From Mesorhizobium sp. WSM4904 (lineage in GTDB: Bacteria > Pseudomonadota > Alphaproteobacteria > Rhizobiales > Rhizobiaceae): DNA of 64,000 nucleotides. The DNA is taken from NCBI RefSeq assembly GCF_029674545.1, contig NZ_CP121354.1, positions 3,977,001-4,041,000 of the forward strand, read 5' to 3'. The translations under genes were made by a program, and so were the position numbers. Position 1 is the stretch's first letter, and every line of letters begins with the position of its first letter. Of the stretch, positions 49,383 through 57,722 are shown piece after piece. The notes under the pieces are model-generated. The model was not told where the DNA came from, made no database searches, and saw nothing but the letters and a program-made list of their open reading frames with translations.

Positions 49383-50545
49383 GCCGCGATGTCTCCGCCT
49401 TTCAGAAGGTCGCCCTCGCGCTGCCGCTTGGCGGTGAAGATCTGGCCGAAGCGCGGGGAAAGCACGCCGGAAACGGCAAGCGCGGCCGCACCCCGCAACA
49501 CTGCATGCTGACCGCCCCGGGCGACCAGGATGCGCGGCGCCGTGCGATCCCTGCGGGCCGAGACCGAATTGTGCAGCGGTTCGGCCGACGCCGCCAGCCG
49601 TTCGAGCAGGGCAGGGGAAGCCAGCCCGCCGAGGACGATCGTTTCGGGGTCGAAGAGGTTTTCGATGATGGTGATGGCATTGCGGAAGACCGGCGCGATC
49701 TCGGTAACCCAGTCGGCATCATCGCCGCTCCAGCGGCCTCGCGCTTCCAGCGAGATGTAGCGTTCGAGGCAGCCGCGGTTGCCGCAGGGACAGGGCTCGC
49801 CGCCCGGAACGACCGGAATGTGGCCGATCTCGCCGGCATTGCCCCAGGCGCCGCGCAATACGCTGCCGTCATGCAGCATGGTGCCGCCAAGGCCGATGCC
49901 GAAGTAGAGATAGTAATATTCTGAATGTTTCGTGCCGAGGCCGTAGAAGCGTTCGCCCATCGCGGCTGCGGCCATGTCGTTCTCGAAAAAGGCCGGCAGG
50001 CCAGTGACGGCGGTCAGCCGCTCGCGCAGCGGAACTTCCTGCCAGCCGGCCATGGTGGTCGGGCCGACAAAGCTCATCGGCTCGACACCGAACGGTCCCG
50101 GCAGCGCCATGCCGATGCCGATGACGCGGCCGCCCGAGCGGCGGCCGGTCAATTCGGCGACCATGGCGCCGATTGCATCGAATGCATCGTCGGGAGCGGC
50201 GTTGGGCGCTTCGCGATGCGCGCTCTCGATAACGTCGCCGCTGAGGTTGATCAGCGCCGCATCGATACCGAGCGGGGTGAGGTGGATGCCGACGGCATAA
50301 CCGCCTTCCGGATTGACGCGCAGCGTTGCCGGCGGCAGGCCGCGGCCCTTCGGCTCCTCGCGAACCGACAGGATGTAGCCCTGCTCTTCCAATTCGCGCA
50401 CGATGGTCGACACCGTCTGTACGGTGAGGCCGACATGCCGCGCGATCTCGCCGCGGGCGATCGGGCCGAAGCGGCGAATGGATTCGAGCACGATGCGCCG
50501 GTTGTACGGCCGTCCGAACTCCTGATTGGTCCCCCGCAACGCCAT
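49379..50545 (-). CDS. ROK-family transcriptional regulator
   Basis: A 388-residue regulator of the NagC/XylR type. The N-terminal winged helix-turn-helix is seen as GPIARGEIARHVGLTVQTVSTIVRELEEQGYI (about residues 27-57). The sugar-kinase-like body follows, with the ROK zinc motif GEPCPCGNRGCLERYISL (about 252-269) after GEIGHIPV. Full-length ROK regulators bind a sugar or its derivative. It begins the operon ROK-ATPase-binding protein-permease-SDR and probably represses it until the substrate is present. Confidence 0.9.
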
Positions 50546-50582
50546 CGCCTGCGCTCCCAGTTGACGCTAAGTTCGCAGAGAA

Positions 50583-50617
50583 GATTTATTCAGTCAAATG
50601 GAATTCAAAAATAAATC
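50583..50617. promoter_or_regulatory. Candidate ROK operator
   Basis: GATTTATT (50583-50590) and AATAAATC (50610-50617) form a perfect 8-bp inverted repeat with a 19-base spacer, in an AT-rich island 38 bases upstream of the ROK regulator start. NagC/XylR-type operators are AT-rich and palindromic of about this length, so autoregulation of the sugar operon is likely. The 220-bp gap to the divergent M24 gene holds nothing else obvious. Confidence 0.45.
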
Positions 50618-50765
50618 GGCGATGAAATCACTGAAATCGGGGAACGACAGGACGGGTTAGGACCTGTCGACGTGGCGGCCTTGGCTGATTGCTCCCCGCC
50701 GAAGCCTCCTCGATGGTGATGGTGAGTGAACCAGCGACCGTTGACGCAGCACGCATGGAGCAGAG

Positions 50766-51944
50766 ATGATCGAATTGCCGTTTGCCCGCGACGAATATCA
50801 GCAGCGGCTTCGCAAGATCCGCAGCGAAATGTCGAAGCGTGGTCTCGAACTCCTGATCGTCAACGACGTCGCCAACCAGCACTACATCACCGGCTATGAC
50901 GGCTGGTCGTTCTACACGCCGCAGGTGGTGCTGGTTCCCATCGAGGATGCCGAACCGGTCTGGATCGGCCGCGCCATGGATGCGGCAGGCGGTCTTCTGA
51001 CGGTATGGATGAAGCCTGAGAATGTGGTCGGTTTCCCAGAAGACCATGTTCAACGGGCCGACCGCCACCCGATGGAGTGGATCGCGGGCTGGATCGTCGC
51101 CAAGGGCTGGGGAAACAGGCATATCGGCATCGAACTCGAAGCGTATTATTTCTCCCCGAAAGGGCATGCCCGGCTCGTCGCCGGGCTTCCCAACGCAAAA
51201 TGGCATGATGCCGATCTCCTGGTGAACTGGATCCGCGCGGTCAAATCCGCGCCCGAGATCGCCTATCTGCGCAAGGCCTCGACGCTCGCCGAAGCCGCCG
51301 TCGCGCGGGCCCTCGAAGTCATTGCGCCGGGCGTGCGCGAATGCGATGCCATTGCCTCCATCCAGGCGGCGCAGATCGCCGGCAGCCCGGACTTTGCAGG
51401 CGATATCACCGCCCTTCCGCCAACGATCCTCGGCGGCGAGAATGCTTCGGCCCCCCACATCATGTGGAGCGACAGGCGGTTCGGGGAAAACGAGACGATT
51501 GCGCTGGAACTCGCTGGCGTCTGCCGCCGCTACGCGGCCGGGCTGGCGCGAACGATGCAGCTAGGGAAGACACCGACGCGTGTCTCGGACACCGCCAAGG
51601 CGGTGATCGAGGGCATGGATGCGGTGCTTGACGCCGTCAGGCCGGGAACGTCGGCCGAAGCGGTCGAGGCTGCGTGGCGCAAGGTCATCCAACGCCATGG
51701 GCTGAAGAAGGAATCGCGCATCGGCTATTCCATCGGCGTCGCCTATCCGCCGGATTGGGGCGAACACACGATCAGCCTCAGGCCGGGCGACAAGACCGTG
51801 CTTGCGCCCGGCAACGTCGTTCATTCCATCCTCGGCATGTGGATGGATGGCTGGGGCATCGAGATCAGCGAGACCATCCTGGTGACCGAAACCGGCTGTG
51901 AGACCCTGACCAAGTTCCCGCGAGAGATCCATGTCAAATCCTGA
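50766..51944 (+). CDS. M24-family (pita-bread) hydrolase, DoeA/ectoine-hydrolase-like
   Basis: A 392-residue protein with an N-terminal creatinase-like domain (about 1-165) and a C-terminal pita-bread domain. Parts such as YITGYDGWSFYTPQVVLVP, HPMEWIAGWIVAKGWGNRHIGIELEAYYFS and GYSIGVAYPPDWGEHTISLRPGD closely follow ectoine hydrolase DoeA (EutD). The usual metal ligands are altered: the expected DxG is ELAG and the expected SDxTRT is AAGLART. It is therefore not an ordinary aminopeptidase, but a creatinase- or DoeA-like hydrolase of a small cyclic or N-substituted compound. No ectoine genes are near. Confidence 0.8.
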   Translation: MIELPFARDEYQQRLRKIRSEMSKRGLELLIVNDVANQHYITGYDGWSFYTPQVVLVPIEDAEPVWIGRAMDAAGGLLTVWMKPENVVGFPEDHVQRADRHPMEWIAGWIVAKGWGNRHIGIELEAYYFSPKGHARLVAGLPNAKWHDADLLVNWIRAVKSAPEIAYLRKASTLAEAAVARALEVIAPGVRECDAIASIQAAQIAGSPDFAGDITALPPTILGGENASAPHIMWSDRRFGENETIALELAGVCRRYAAGLARTMQLGKTPTRVSDTAKAVIEGMDAVLDAVRPGTSAEAVEAAWRKVIQRHGLKKESRIGYSIGVAYPPDWGEHTISLRPGDKTVLAPGNVVHSILGMWMDGWGIEISETILVTETGCETLTKFPREIHVKS

Positions 51945-52217
51945 GGGCGAGGCGATGGCAGGCCCTGCCGGCAGCGCCGCTGCGGCCAACATCTGTCAGA
52001 GACGCCCGTCGGTCGATTTTCGGTTTGGAATCCGCAACGGAGGTCGAATCGGTCTATCCGCTTCATCACCCCAGATTTCCGCGTCGATGAGGCGGCATTG
52101 AAGGCGGGCGCCGCGCCCTCGGCCGCGGCGGCGGTCCGTTTTCTGTCCGTGCAACCGGACTGGCCAAGGCGAACACCGGCTCGTGCGGAGTGGGTACGGA
52201 CCGGCTGCGACGCCCGT

Positions 52218-52973
52218 TCAGTATCTGATCACCCGGCGCTCGATCAGCACGACGATGCAGAACAGCGCGATCGACAGCGAGGACGAGAGCACGATCGCGG
52301 CGTAGAGACGGTCGGACTGGTAATTGAAGGTCGCCTGGATGATCAGCGCGCCAAGTCCTTTGTCCGAGCCGATCCATTCGCCGACGATGGCGCCGATCAC
52401 CGCAGTGGCCGAGGCGATGCGGAGCGAGGAGAACAGCATCGGCAGGGCGCGTGGCAGGCGCAGGCTCCAGAAGATCTCCGAGCGCGTCGCCGACAGCACG
52501 CGGAACAGTTCGTGCTCGTTGTCGCTTGCCGAATCGAGGCCGCGGATCATGTTCACCAGCGTCGGGAAGAAGCAGATCACCGCGGCGATGACGATCTTCG
52601 GCGTCATGCCGAGGCCGAAGATCAGGATGATGATTGGTGACAGCGCCAGGATCGGAATGGTGTTGAAGAACAGCACGATCGGGAAATAGGCGGCCTGCAG
52701 GATGCGGCTGTGGACGAAGAGCACCGCAAGCAGCACGGCTGCCAGGTTGCCGATGACGAAGCCGGCCAGCGCCTCGATGAGCGTCGGTCTGAGATTGTCG
52801 ATGAGCAGTGCGAAATTCTTCTGGAAGACGCCGAAGATCGCCGTCGGCGCCGGCACGATATAGGCCGGCACGCCGAGCAGCGGCAGGAGGTACTGCCAGG
52901 CGAACAGGATCGACGCCGCGCCCAGAACGGGTAGCGCAATCATCATTTGCGGGGAGAGCGGCGTCTGTCTCAC
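52218..52973 (-). CDS. ABC transporter permease, SsuC/TauC type
   Basis: A 251-residue permease with six predicted helices. The ATPase-contact loop is LFRVLSATRSEIFWSLRLPRALPMLFSSLRIASATAVIGAIVGEWIGSDKGLG, as in the nitrate/sulfonate/taurine/pyrimidine importers. It overlaps the ATPase gene by 4 bases and closes the six-gene operon. The substrate class is not decided by this sequence: SsuC, TauC and ThiX-type permeases are very similar. Confidence 0.88.
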   Translation of the reverse strand: MRQTPLSPQMMIALPVLGAASILFAWQYLLPLLGVPAYIVPAPTAIFGVFQKNFALLIDNLRPTLIEALAGFVIGNLAAVLLAVLFVHSRILQAAYFPIVLFFNTIPILALSPIIILIFGLGMTPKIVIAAVICFFPTLVNMIRGLDSASDNEHELFRVLSATRSEIFWSLRLPRALPMLFSSLRIASATAVIGAIVGEWIGSDKGLGALIIQATFNYQSDRLYAAIVLSSSLSIALFCIVVLIERRVIRY

Positions 52974-53743
52974 GATGCGCGCTCCAGCGCGGCGCGCAAT
53001 TCCACCATGGCGGCGACGATAGCGGCATCCTCGCGCTTGCAGCGATTGCCCTCCTGCTTGAAGGGCCGCATGTCGAGATCCTTCACCACGCGTCCGGGAT
53101 TGGCGGCGAGAACGATGACGCGCTCGCCGAGATAGGCGGCCTCGGCGATCGAATGAGTGACGAACAGGATCGTCGTGCCGGCGCGCCGCCAGAGCGCCAG
53201 CAATTCGTCGTTGAGGCGGTCGCGGGTGATCTCGTCCAGCGCGCCGAAAGGCTCATCCATCAACAGCAGCCTGGGCTCGCCAAGCAGGGCGCGGGCGATC
53301 GCGACACGCTGGCGCTGGCCGCCGGAAAGCTGATGCGGCAGGCGTTCACCGAGACCGCCCAGCCCCATCAGTTCCAAAAGTTCCGCACTTCGGTCTTCGA
53401 TCCTGCGCGTCAGTCTGCGCTGGCCGATGCCGAGCGGCAGCCGCACATTGTCGCGCACCGTGCGCCAGGGCAACAGGGTGGAATCCTGGAACACGAAGCC
53501 GACATCGCGGCGCGAGCGCACCGCATGCGGTGTGGCGCCAAGCACGCTGATCGTGCCGCCGAGCGGGTCTAGCAGGTCCGCTACCACCCTCAGCAAGGTC
53601 GACTTGCCGCATCCCGACGGGCCGAGGATCGACAGGAAGGAGCCGGCCGCGACGGTCAAGTCGAGGCCGGAAAGCACTTTGACGGCCGTCTGTCGGCCGC
53701 CGTAGCCGACATCGAGCCTCTGGGCTTCGATAGCGTTCGCCAT
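52970..53743 (-). CDS. ABC transporter ATP-binding protein, SsuB/TauB type
   Basis: A 257-residue ATPase: Walker [15 protein letters not shown], signature [34 protein letters not shown], switch VTHSIAEAAYLGERVIVLAANPGRV (the AANPGRV tail is typical of the nitrate/sulfonate class). It partners the downstream permease and the upstream Tat-exported binding protein. The 122-bp gap upstream contains a palindromic repeat. Confidence 0.9.
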   Translation of the reverse strand: MANAIEAQRLDVGYGGRQTAVKVLSGLDLTVAAGSFLSILGPSGCGKSTLLRVVADLLDPLGGTISVLGATPHAVRSRRDVGFVFQDSTLLPWRTVRDNVRLPLGIGQRRLTRRIEDRSAELLELMGLGGLGERLPHQLSGGQRQRVAIARALLGEPRLLLMDEPFGALDEITRDRLNDELLALWRRAGTTILFVTHSIAEAAYLGERVIVLAANPGRVVKDLDMRPFKQEGNRCKREDAAIVAAMVELRAALERAS

Positions 53744-53795
53744 TAGATCGGCATGACGTTTGGTTGAATCGTCATGCTGATCTACCTCCTTGTTG

Positions 53796-53867
53796 GAGCA
53801 TGATCTTTTTCCGAAACCCGGTTCCCACTTTTTTGCTACGCTGACCTTCGGTTCGGGATCATGCTCT
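53796..53867. repeat. Intergenic palindrome with module A core
   Basis: GAGCATGATC at the left and GATCATGCTC at the right enclose a module A-like core (ttttccgaaacccggttccc). The whole 72 bp can form one hairpin. It lies inside the operon, between the binding-protein and ATPase genes, and reaches the stop codon of the former. Confidence 0.7.
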
Positions 53868-54918
53868 AGGCCGCGGGCGCGTCGAGCTTGGGCCGGTCGG
53901 CAGCCGAGAGCTCCAGGATCTTGGTGATGTAGACGTCCTTGGCGGCCGGTCTCCCGTTCGGATACTGGCCGACCTTGTCGAGCAGCGCCAGCTGCTCCTC
54001 TATCGAGGCGGGATCGAACGTGCCCCAGCCGTCCTTGGCGGTCGCGCCGTCGAAGGAAAGCTTGAGCACTAGGTTGACGGTCTTCTCTTCCCAGCCGAGA
54101 TCCATTTCCGGATAGGCGGCAATCATCTTCTTGACGGCCTCCTGCGGGTTGGCATGCACCCAGCCCCAGCCCTTGCCGACGGCGCCGATGAACTTCGCCA
54201 GAGTGTCGGCATTTTCCTCGATTGCCTTGTCGGTGGCGAAATAGACGTCGGCGTAGGAGCTAAGCCCGAGATCGCGCACCAAAAGGTCGACGCGGTCATC
54301 GCCGACGACACTGAGCGCCTGGGTGTTGGTGATCCAGCCGCCGATGGCGTCCACATCGCCGCGCACCAGCGGCGCCTTGTCGAAGCCGACATTGACGATG
54401 GTGACCTCGGACGGATCGATGCCATTCTTGGCCAGGATCTCGTCGATGACGAAACGCGCTGTCGGCTGGATGCCGATCTTCTTGCCTTTGAGGTCTGCGA
54501 CATTGCGGATCGGCTTGCCCGGCTTCGAGGTCAGCGCATAGGGGCCGGTGCGGAAGCCGCAGGCGATGATCTTGACCGGTACGCCGCTGGCGCGCGCGGC
54601 ATAGAGCTGCGGTGTTTCGGAGAACTGGCCGAGCTGGGCAGCTCCAGAGACGACCGGCGGCACGGTCGAAGCGTTGGGGCCACCTGGGCTGAATTCGACC
54701 TCCAGGCCTGCATCCTTGAAATAACCGTTGGCGACGGCGGCGATGTCTCCGATCTGGCCGTTGGACATCAGCCAGTCATACTGGATGACGACCTTGCCGG
54801 CCGCCCTGGCGCTGGGCGTCAGCACCAGCTGCATGCCGGCCGACGCGGCCGCGACCGCTGCGAGGCCGCCCTTCACGAAAGTGCGGCGGTTCAATTCACA
54901 GTCTCGGTTCCCACTCAT
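53866..54918 (-). CDS. ABC transporter substrate-binding protein, NMT1/SsuA type (Tat-exported)
   Basis: A 350-residue periplasmic protein with a twin-arginine signal (NRRTFVKGGLAAVAAASAG, arginines at 11-12). The body is the NMT1/SsuA fold: YDWLMSNGQIGDIAAVANGYFKDAGLEVEFSPGGPN and LKGKKIGIQPTARFVIDEILAKNGIDPSEVTIVNVGFDKAPLVRGDVDAIGGW. This family binds alkanesulfonates, taurine, thiamine precursors or purine-like compounds. AGGAG precedes the ATG. Its Tat signal implies folding before export. Confidence 0.88.
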   Translation of the reverse strand: MSGNRDCELNRRTFVKGGLAAVAAASAGMQLVLTPSARAAGKVVIQYDWLMSNGQIGDIAAVANGYFKDAGLEVEFSPGGPNASTVPPVVSGAAQLGQFSETPQLYAARASGVPVKIIACGFRTGPYALTSKPGKPIRNVADLKGKKIGIQPTARFVIDEILAKNGIDPSEVTIVNVGFDKAPLVRGDVDAIGGWITNTQALSVVGDDRVDLLVRDLGLSSYADVYFATDKAIEENADTLAKFIGAVGKGWGWVHANPQEAVKKMIAAYPEMDLGWEEKTVNLVLKLSFDGATAKDGWGTFDPASIEEQLALLDKVGQYPNGRPAAKDVYITKILELSAADRPKLDAPAA

Positions 54919-54977
54919 TTTTCGCTCCTGTTGAAGACTTCTTTCTTCCAAGCGCCGCTCCCTCGGCGCGGCGTCGT

Positions 54978-55412
54978 CTACGGCTGTTCGTCGTGGTAGT
55001 CGCCAGGGCCGCCGTCGAGCCAGGCGTAAAGCTCCCAGAGCGTGTCGTCCGGGTCGGTGAAATAGGCGCAGCGCGCATTCCAGACATAGTCTTCCGGCGG
55101 GCCGCAGAAGGGCACGCCTTTGGCGCTCAGTTCGCCATGCAGCCGGTCGATATCGGCCGGCGTGCCGAGCTGAACGGCGACGCAAACCTTGTGCGCATGG
55201 CGCGGCGATCTCAGGTTCGACACGCCGGTATGCCGGTTGATATGGTCGAGTTCCCAGGCGGCGAGCGTCACGCCCTCGCCATGGAAATCGGCAAAGCCCT
55301 CGGCGCGGCGACGCAGCCGAAAGCCGAGTTTGTCGACATAGAAATCGACTGTACGCTCGATGTTCTCGACCAGCAGGCAGACGTCGGAGATGCGGGTGAG
55401 GCTTGCCGACAT
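54978..55412 (-). CDS. VOC-family dioxygenase/isomerase-like protein
   Basis: A 144-residue protein of the vicinal oxygen chelate fold, with two beta-alpha-beta-beta-beta units. Candidate metal ligands are His in ELDHINRHTGV and PRHAHKVCVAV, and Glu in TLWELYAWLD. Related proteins are ring-cleaving dioxygenases, epimerases and glyoxalases. It is encoded two bases after the GntR regulator gene, in the operon for an SsuABC-like importer and an FAD-linked oxidase, so it probably acts on the imported compound. Confidence 0.78.
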   Translation of the reverse strand: MSASLTRISDVCLLVENIERTVDFYVDKLGFRLRRRAEGFADFHGEGVTLAAWELDHINRHTGVSNLRSPRHAHKVCVAVQLGTPADIDRLHGELSAKGVPFCGPPEDYVWNARCAYFTDPDDTLWELYAWLDGGPGDYHDEQP

Positions 55413-55414
55413 GA

Positions 55415-56149
55415 TTATTTCGCCTCGCTGGTCCTGGAGAGCGGCAGCTTGACGCCGACGCGGTTGGCGGCGCCGACGATGTGCGCGCGCATCGCTGCTT
55501 CCGCCGCTGCCGGGTCGCCTGCCACCAGCGCCTCGTAGATGCGCACATGCTCGCCGACATTGATCTCGACGAGATCGTGCAGCGGGTTGGTCATGCGGGC
55601 GTAGTGGATCGAACGGCGGATCTGTTCGCAGACGAAGGAGATGAAAGTGTGGATGTAGCTGTTGCCGGTCGCCCGCGCGATCTCGCGATGGAACAACAGG
55701 TCGGCGTCGATGCTGCCTTCCTCCCAGCGCTCCTCGCCGCCCATGCGGTCGAGCGCGGCCTTGATCGAATCGAGATGCTCCTGCTTGCGGCGCGCAGCGG
55801 CGAGCGCGGCGGACTCGGCCTCGAGGATGCAGCGCAGCTCGAACAGCCGCTCCATATTGTGCGTGTCCTTGAGCGCCTCGCGGTCGATGCGGATCGCGGC
55901 CCTTTGCTCCGGCGCCAGCACGAAGGCGCCGATGCCCTGCCGCGCCTCGATCATGCCGTCGGCCCGGAGCTGGGCGATCGCCTCTCGGACGACATTGCGG
56001 CTGACGCCGAATTTCTCGGAAAGCTCCTGTTCGGTCGGCAGCCGCGTGCCGGGATTCAGCTCGCCGGATTCGATCTCGCGGCTGAGGAAGGCGGCGACCC
56101 GGTGCGGCAGGGTCTCGACGGTGCCGATGGCGGCCAGTCTTTGTTTCAT
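55415..56149 (-). CDS. GntR-family regulator, FadR subfamily
   Basis: A 244-residue regulator. The winged helix at the N terminus reads GTRLPTEQELSEKFGVSRNVVREAIAQLRADGMIEARQGIGAFV (about residues 38-81). The C-terminal FCD domain of six helices follows, with the acidic and histidine residues that bind a metal and a carboxylic acid (FHREIARATGN, IHTFISFVCEQIR). It overlaps the FAD-linked oxidase gene by 4 bases and probably controls the whole operon in response to an organic acid. Confidence 0.9.
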   Translation of the reverse strand: MKQRLAAIGTVETLPHRVAAFLSREIESGELNPGTRLPTEQELSEKFGVSRNVVREAIAQLRADGMIEARQGIGAFVLAPEQRAAIRIDREALKDTHNMERLFELRCILEAESAALAAARRKQEHLDSIKAALDRMGGEERWEEGSIDADLLFHREIARATGNSYIHTFISFVCEQIRRSIHYARMTNPLHDLVEINVGEHVRIYEALVAGDPAAAEAAMRAHIVGAANRVGVKLPLSRTSEAK

Positions 56150-57600
56150 GAGAAAGTCTCCGTCGAGGGCAGCAGGCAGCCGGGATTCATCAGTCCCTTG
56201 GGATCGAGCGTGGCCTTCAGCGCGGTGACCATACGGCGATGCGTGGGCGAGAGCCCGGCCCAGAATTCGCGCCGGCGGCTGCGGCCGATGCCATGCTCGG
56301 CGCTGATCGAGCCACTGAGGTCGACGGCGATCTCATAAAGACCGGCTGTGATCTCCGCGCCGCGTGAGCGGGCATCGGCCGCGGCGAGATCGAGTGGCGG
56401 CAGCACGTTGAAATGGATGTTGCCGTCGCCGGCATGGCCATAGGCGAGCGGGATCCAGCCGGGATGTTCGAGCGCGACGAAGCGGCGCAATCGTTCGATC
56501 AGGGCTGGGATGTCCGTAATTCGCACCGAGAGATCGGTGCGCACGTGGTAGCCGCGCTTTGCTTGGCCCTCGACCAGTCCCTCGCGGATCGCCCAGAAGG
56601 CCTTTGCCTGCGCGCCGCTGGTCGCGAGCACTGCGTCGGCCACTAAACCTTTTTCCATTGCATCGGTGAGAAAGCCGGCCAGCACGCCGGTAAGATCGAT
56701 GCCCGGCCCCGAGGACAATTCGATCAGCGCCTGGACGGGCGCTGCGACAGGCGCCGTCACTCCAGGATCGACCAACCGGGCCAGATCGATGCATTCCGAA
56801 CCGATGATCTCGAAGGCGGAGATCAGATCGGAGCAGGCGCGGCGCGCCCGGTTGAACAGCGTGACCCCCGCTTCGAACGAGGCGAGGCCGAGATAGGCCG
56901 TCTCGACGCGGGCCGGCTTCGGGAACAGCTTGACCTCGACGCCGGTGATGATGCCGAGCGTGCCTTCCGAGCCGATGAAGAGCTGTTTCAGGTCATAGCC
57001 GCTGTTGTTCTTGCGCAGCCCGGAAAATCCGTTCCACAGCTCGCCATCGGCGAGCACCACTTCCAGCCCGAGGATCAGATCGCGCGCCATGCCGTAACGC
57101 AGCACATTAACGCCGCCGGCATTGGTGGCGGCATTGCCGCCGATCTGGCAGCTGCCTTGCGCACCGAGCGCCAGCGGAAACAGGCAGTCTTCGGCCTCGC
57201 TCGCATCCTTGATCGTCTGCAGGACGCAGCCGGCGTCCGCCTGAAGCGTGAAGTTCTCAGGATCGATCCGGCGGACGGCGTTCAGCCGCTCCAGGCTGAC
57301 GACGACCAGGCCGGTTCCGTTGCCATCGATGGCGCCCGAAACCAGTCCGGTATTGCCGCCTTGTGGAATGACGCCAAGTCCAAGCTCGCTGCAGAGACGT
57401 ATCGAGGCCTGCACCTCGGCAACCGACGCAGGCAGCAGCACGGCAAGCGCGCCACCGCTATAGTCGCCTGCCCAATCGCCGAGAAACTTCGCCATTCCTG
57501 CCGGCTCGGCAGTCAAGCCGTTGCGCCCGACGGCGCCTTCGAGAGCGTCGAGTATCTCAGACGAGAGACGGCGAATGGTCATCAGCGGCATAACCAACAT
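56146..57600 (-). CDS. FAD-linked oxidase, D-lactate/glycolate dehydrogenase (GlcD) type
   Basis: A 484-residue flavoenzyme that oxidises a 2-hydroxy acid. The FAD-binding PP-loop region is QGGNTGLVSGA (about 93-103), with the second motif GSCQIGGNAATNAGGVNVLRYG (about 157-178). The C-terminal domain contains AYGHAGDGNIHFNVL (about 400-414), where the histidines of the D-2-hydroxyacid dehydrogenase group bind a metal, and ISAEHGIGRSRR. It is closest to D-2-hydroxyglutarate/D-lactate dehydrogenases. Three in-frame ATG codons lie at the start (57600, 57591, 57582). First gene of the operon. Confidence 0.9.
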   Translation of the reverse strand: MLVMPLMTIRRLSSEILDALEGAVGRNGLTAEPAGMAKFLGDWAGDYSGGALAVLLPASVAEVQASIRLCSELGLGVIPQGGNTGLVSGAIDGNGTGLVVVSLERLNAVRRIDPENFTLQADAGCVLQTIKDASEAEDCLFPLALGAQGSCQIGGNAATNAGGVNVLRYGMARDLILGLEVVLADGELWNGFSGLRKNNSGYDLKQLFIGSEGTLGIITGVEVKLFPKPARVETAYLGLASFEAGVTLFNRARRACSDLISAFEIIGSECIDLARLVDPGVTAPVAAPVQALIELSSGPGIDLTGVLAGFLTDAMEKGLVADAVLATSGAQAKAFWAIREGLVEGQAKRGYHVRTDLSVRITDIPALIERLRRFVALEHPGWIPLAYGHAGDGNIHFNVLPPLDLAAADARSRGAEITAGLYEIAVDLSGSISAEHGIGRSRRREFWAGLSPTHRRMVTALKATLDPKGLMNPGCLLPSTETFS

Positions 57601-57722
57601 CGGGCAATAGGGCGATACATATCATCCTACAACTTGGGCCGAGTCAATCCGAAGCGAGCGCTGTTGCCAGCCGAACTGTGGATGGATCTGGAGGGATCTC
57701 CGGTCTGCCGCGAGTCCGTGCG

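Noticed and set aside
52218..54918. Assignment of the SsuABC-like importer to taurine or alkanesulfonate
   Set aside because: The family is too broad, and no sulfonate monooxygenase (SsuD, TauD) lies in the operon.
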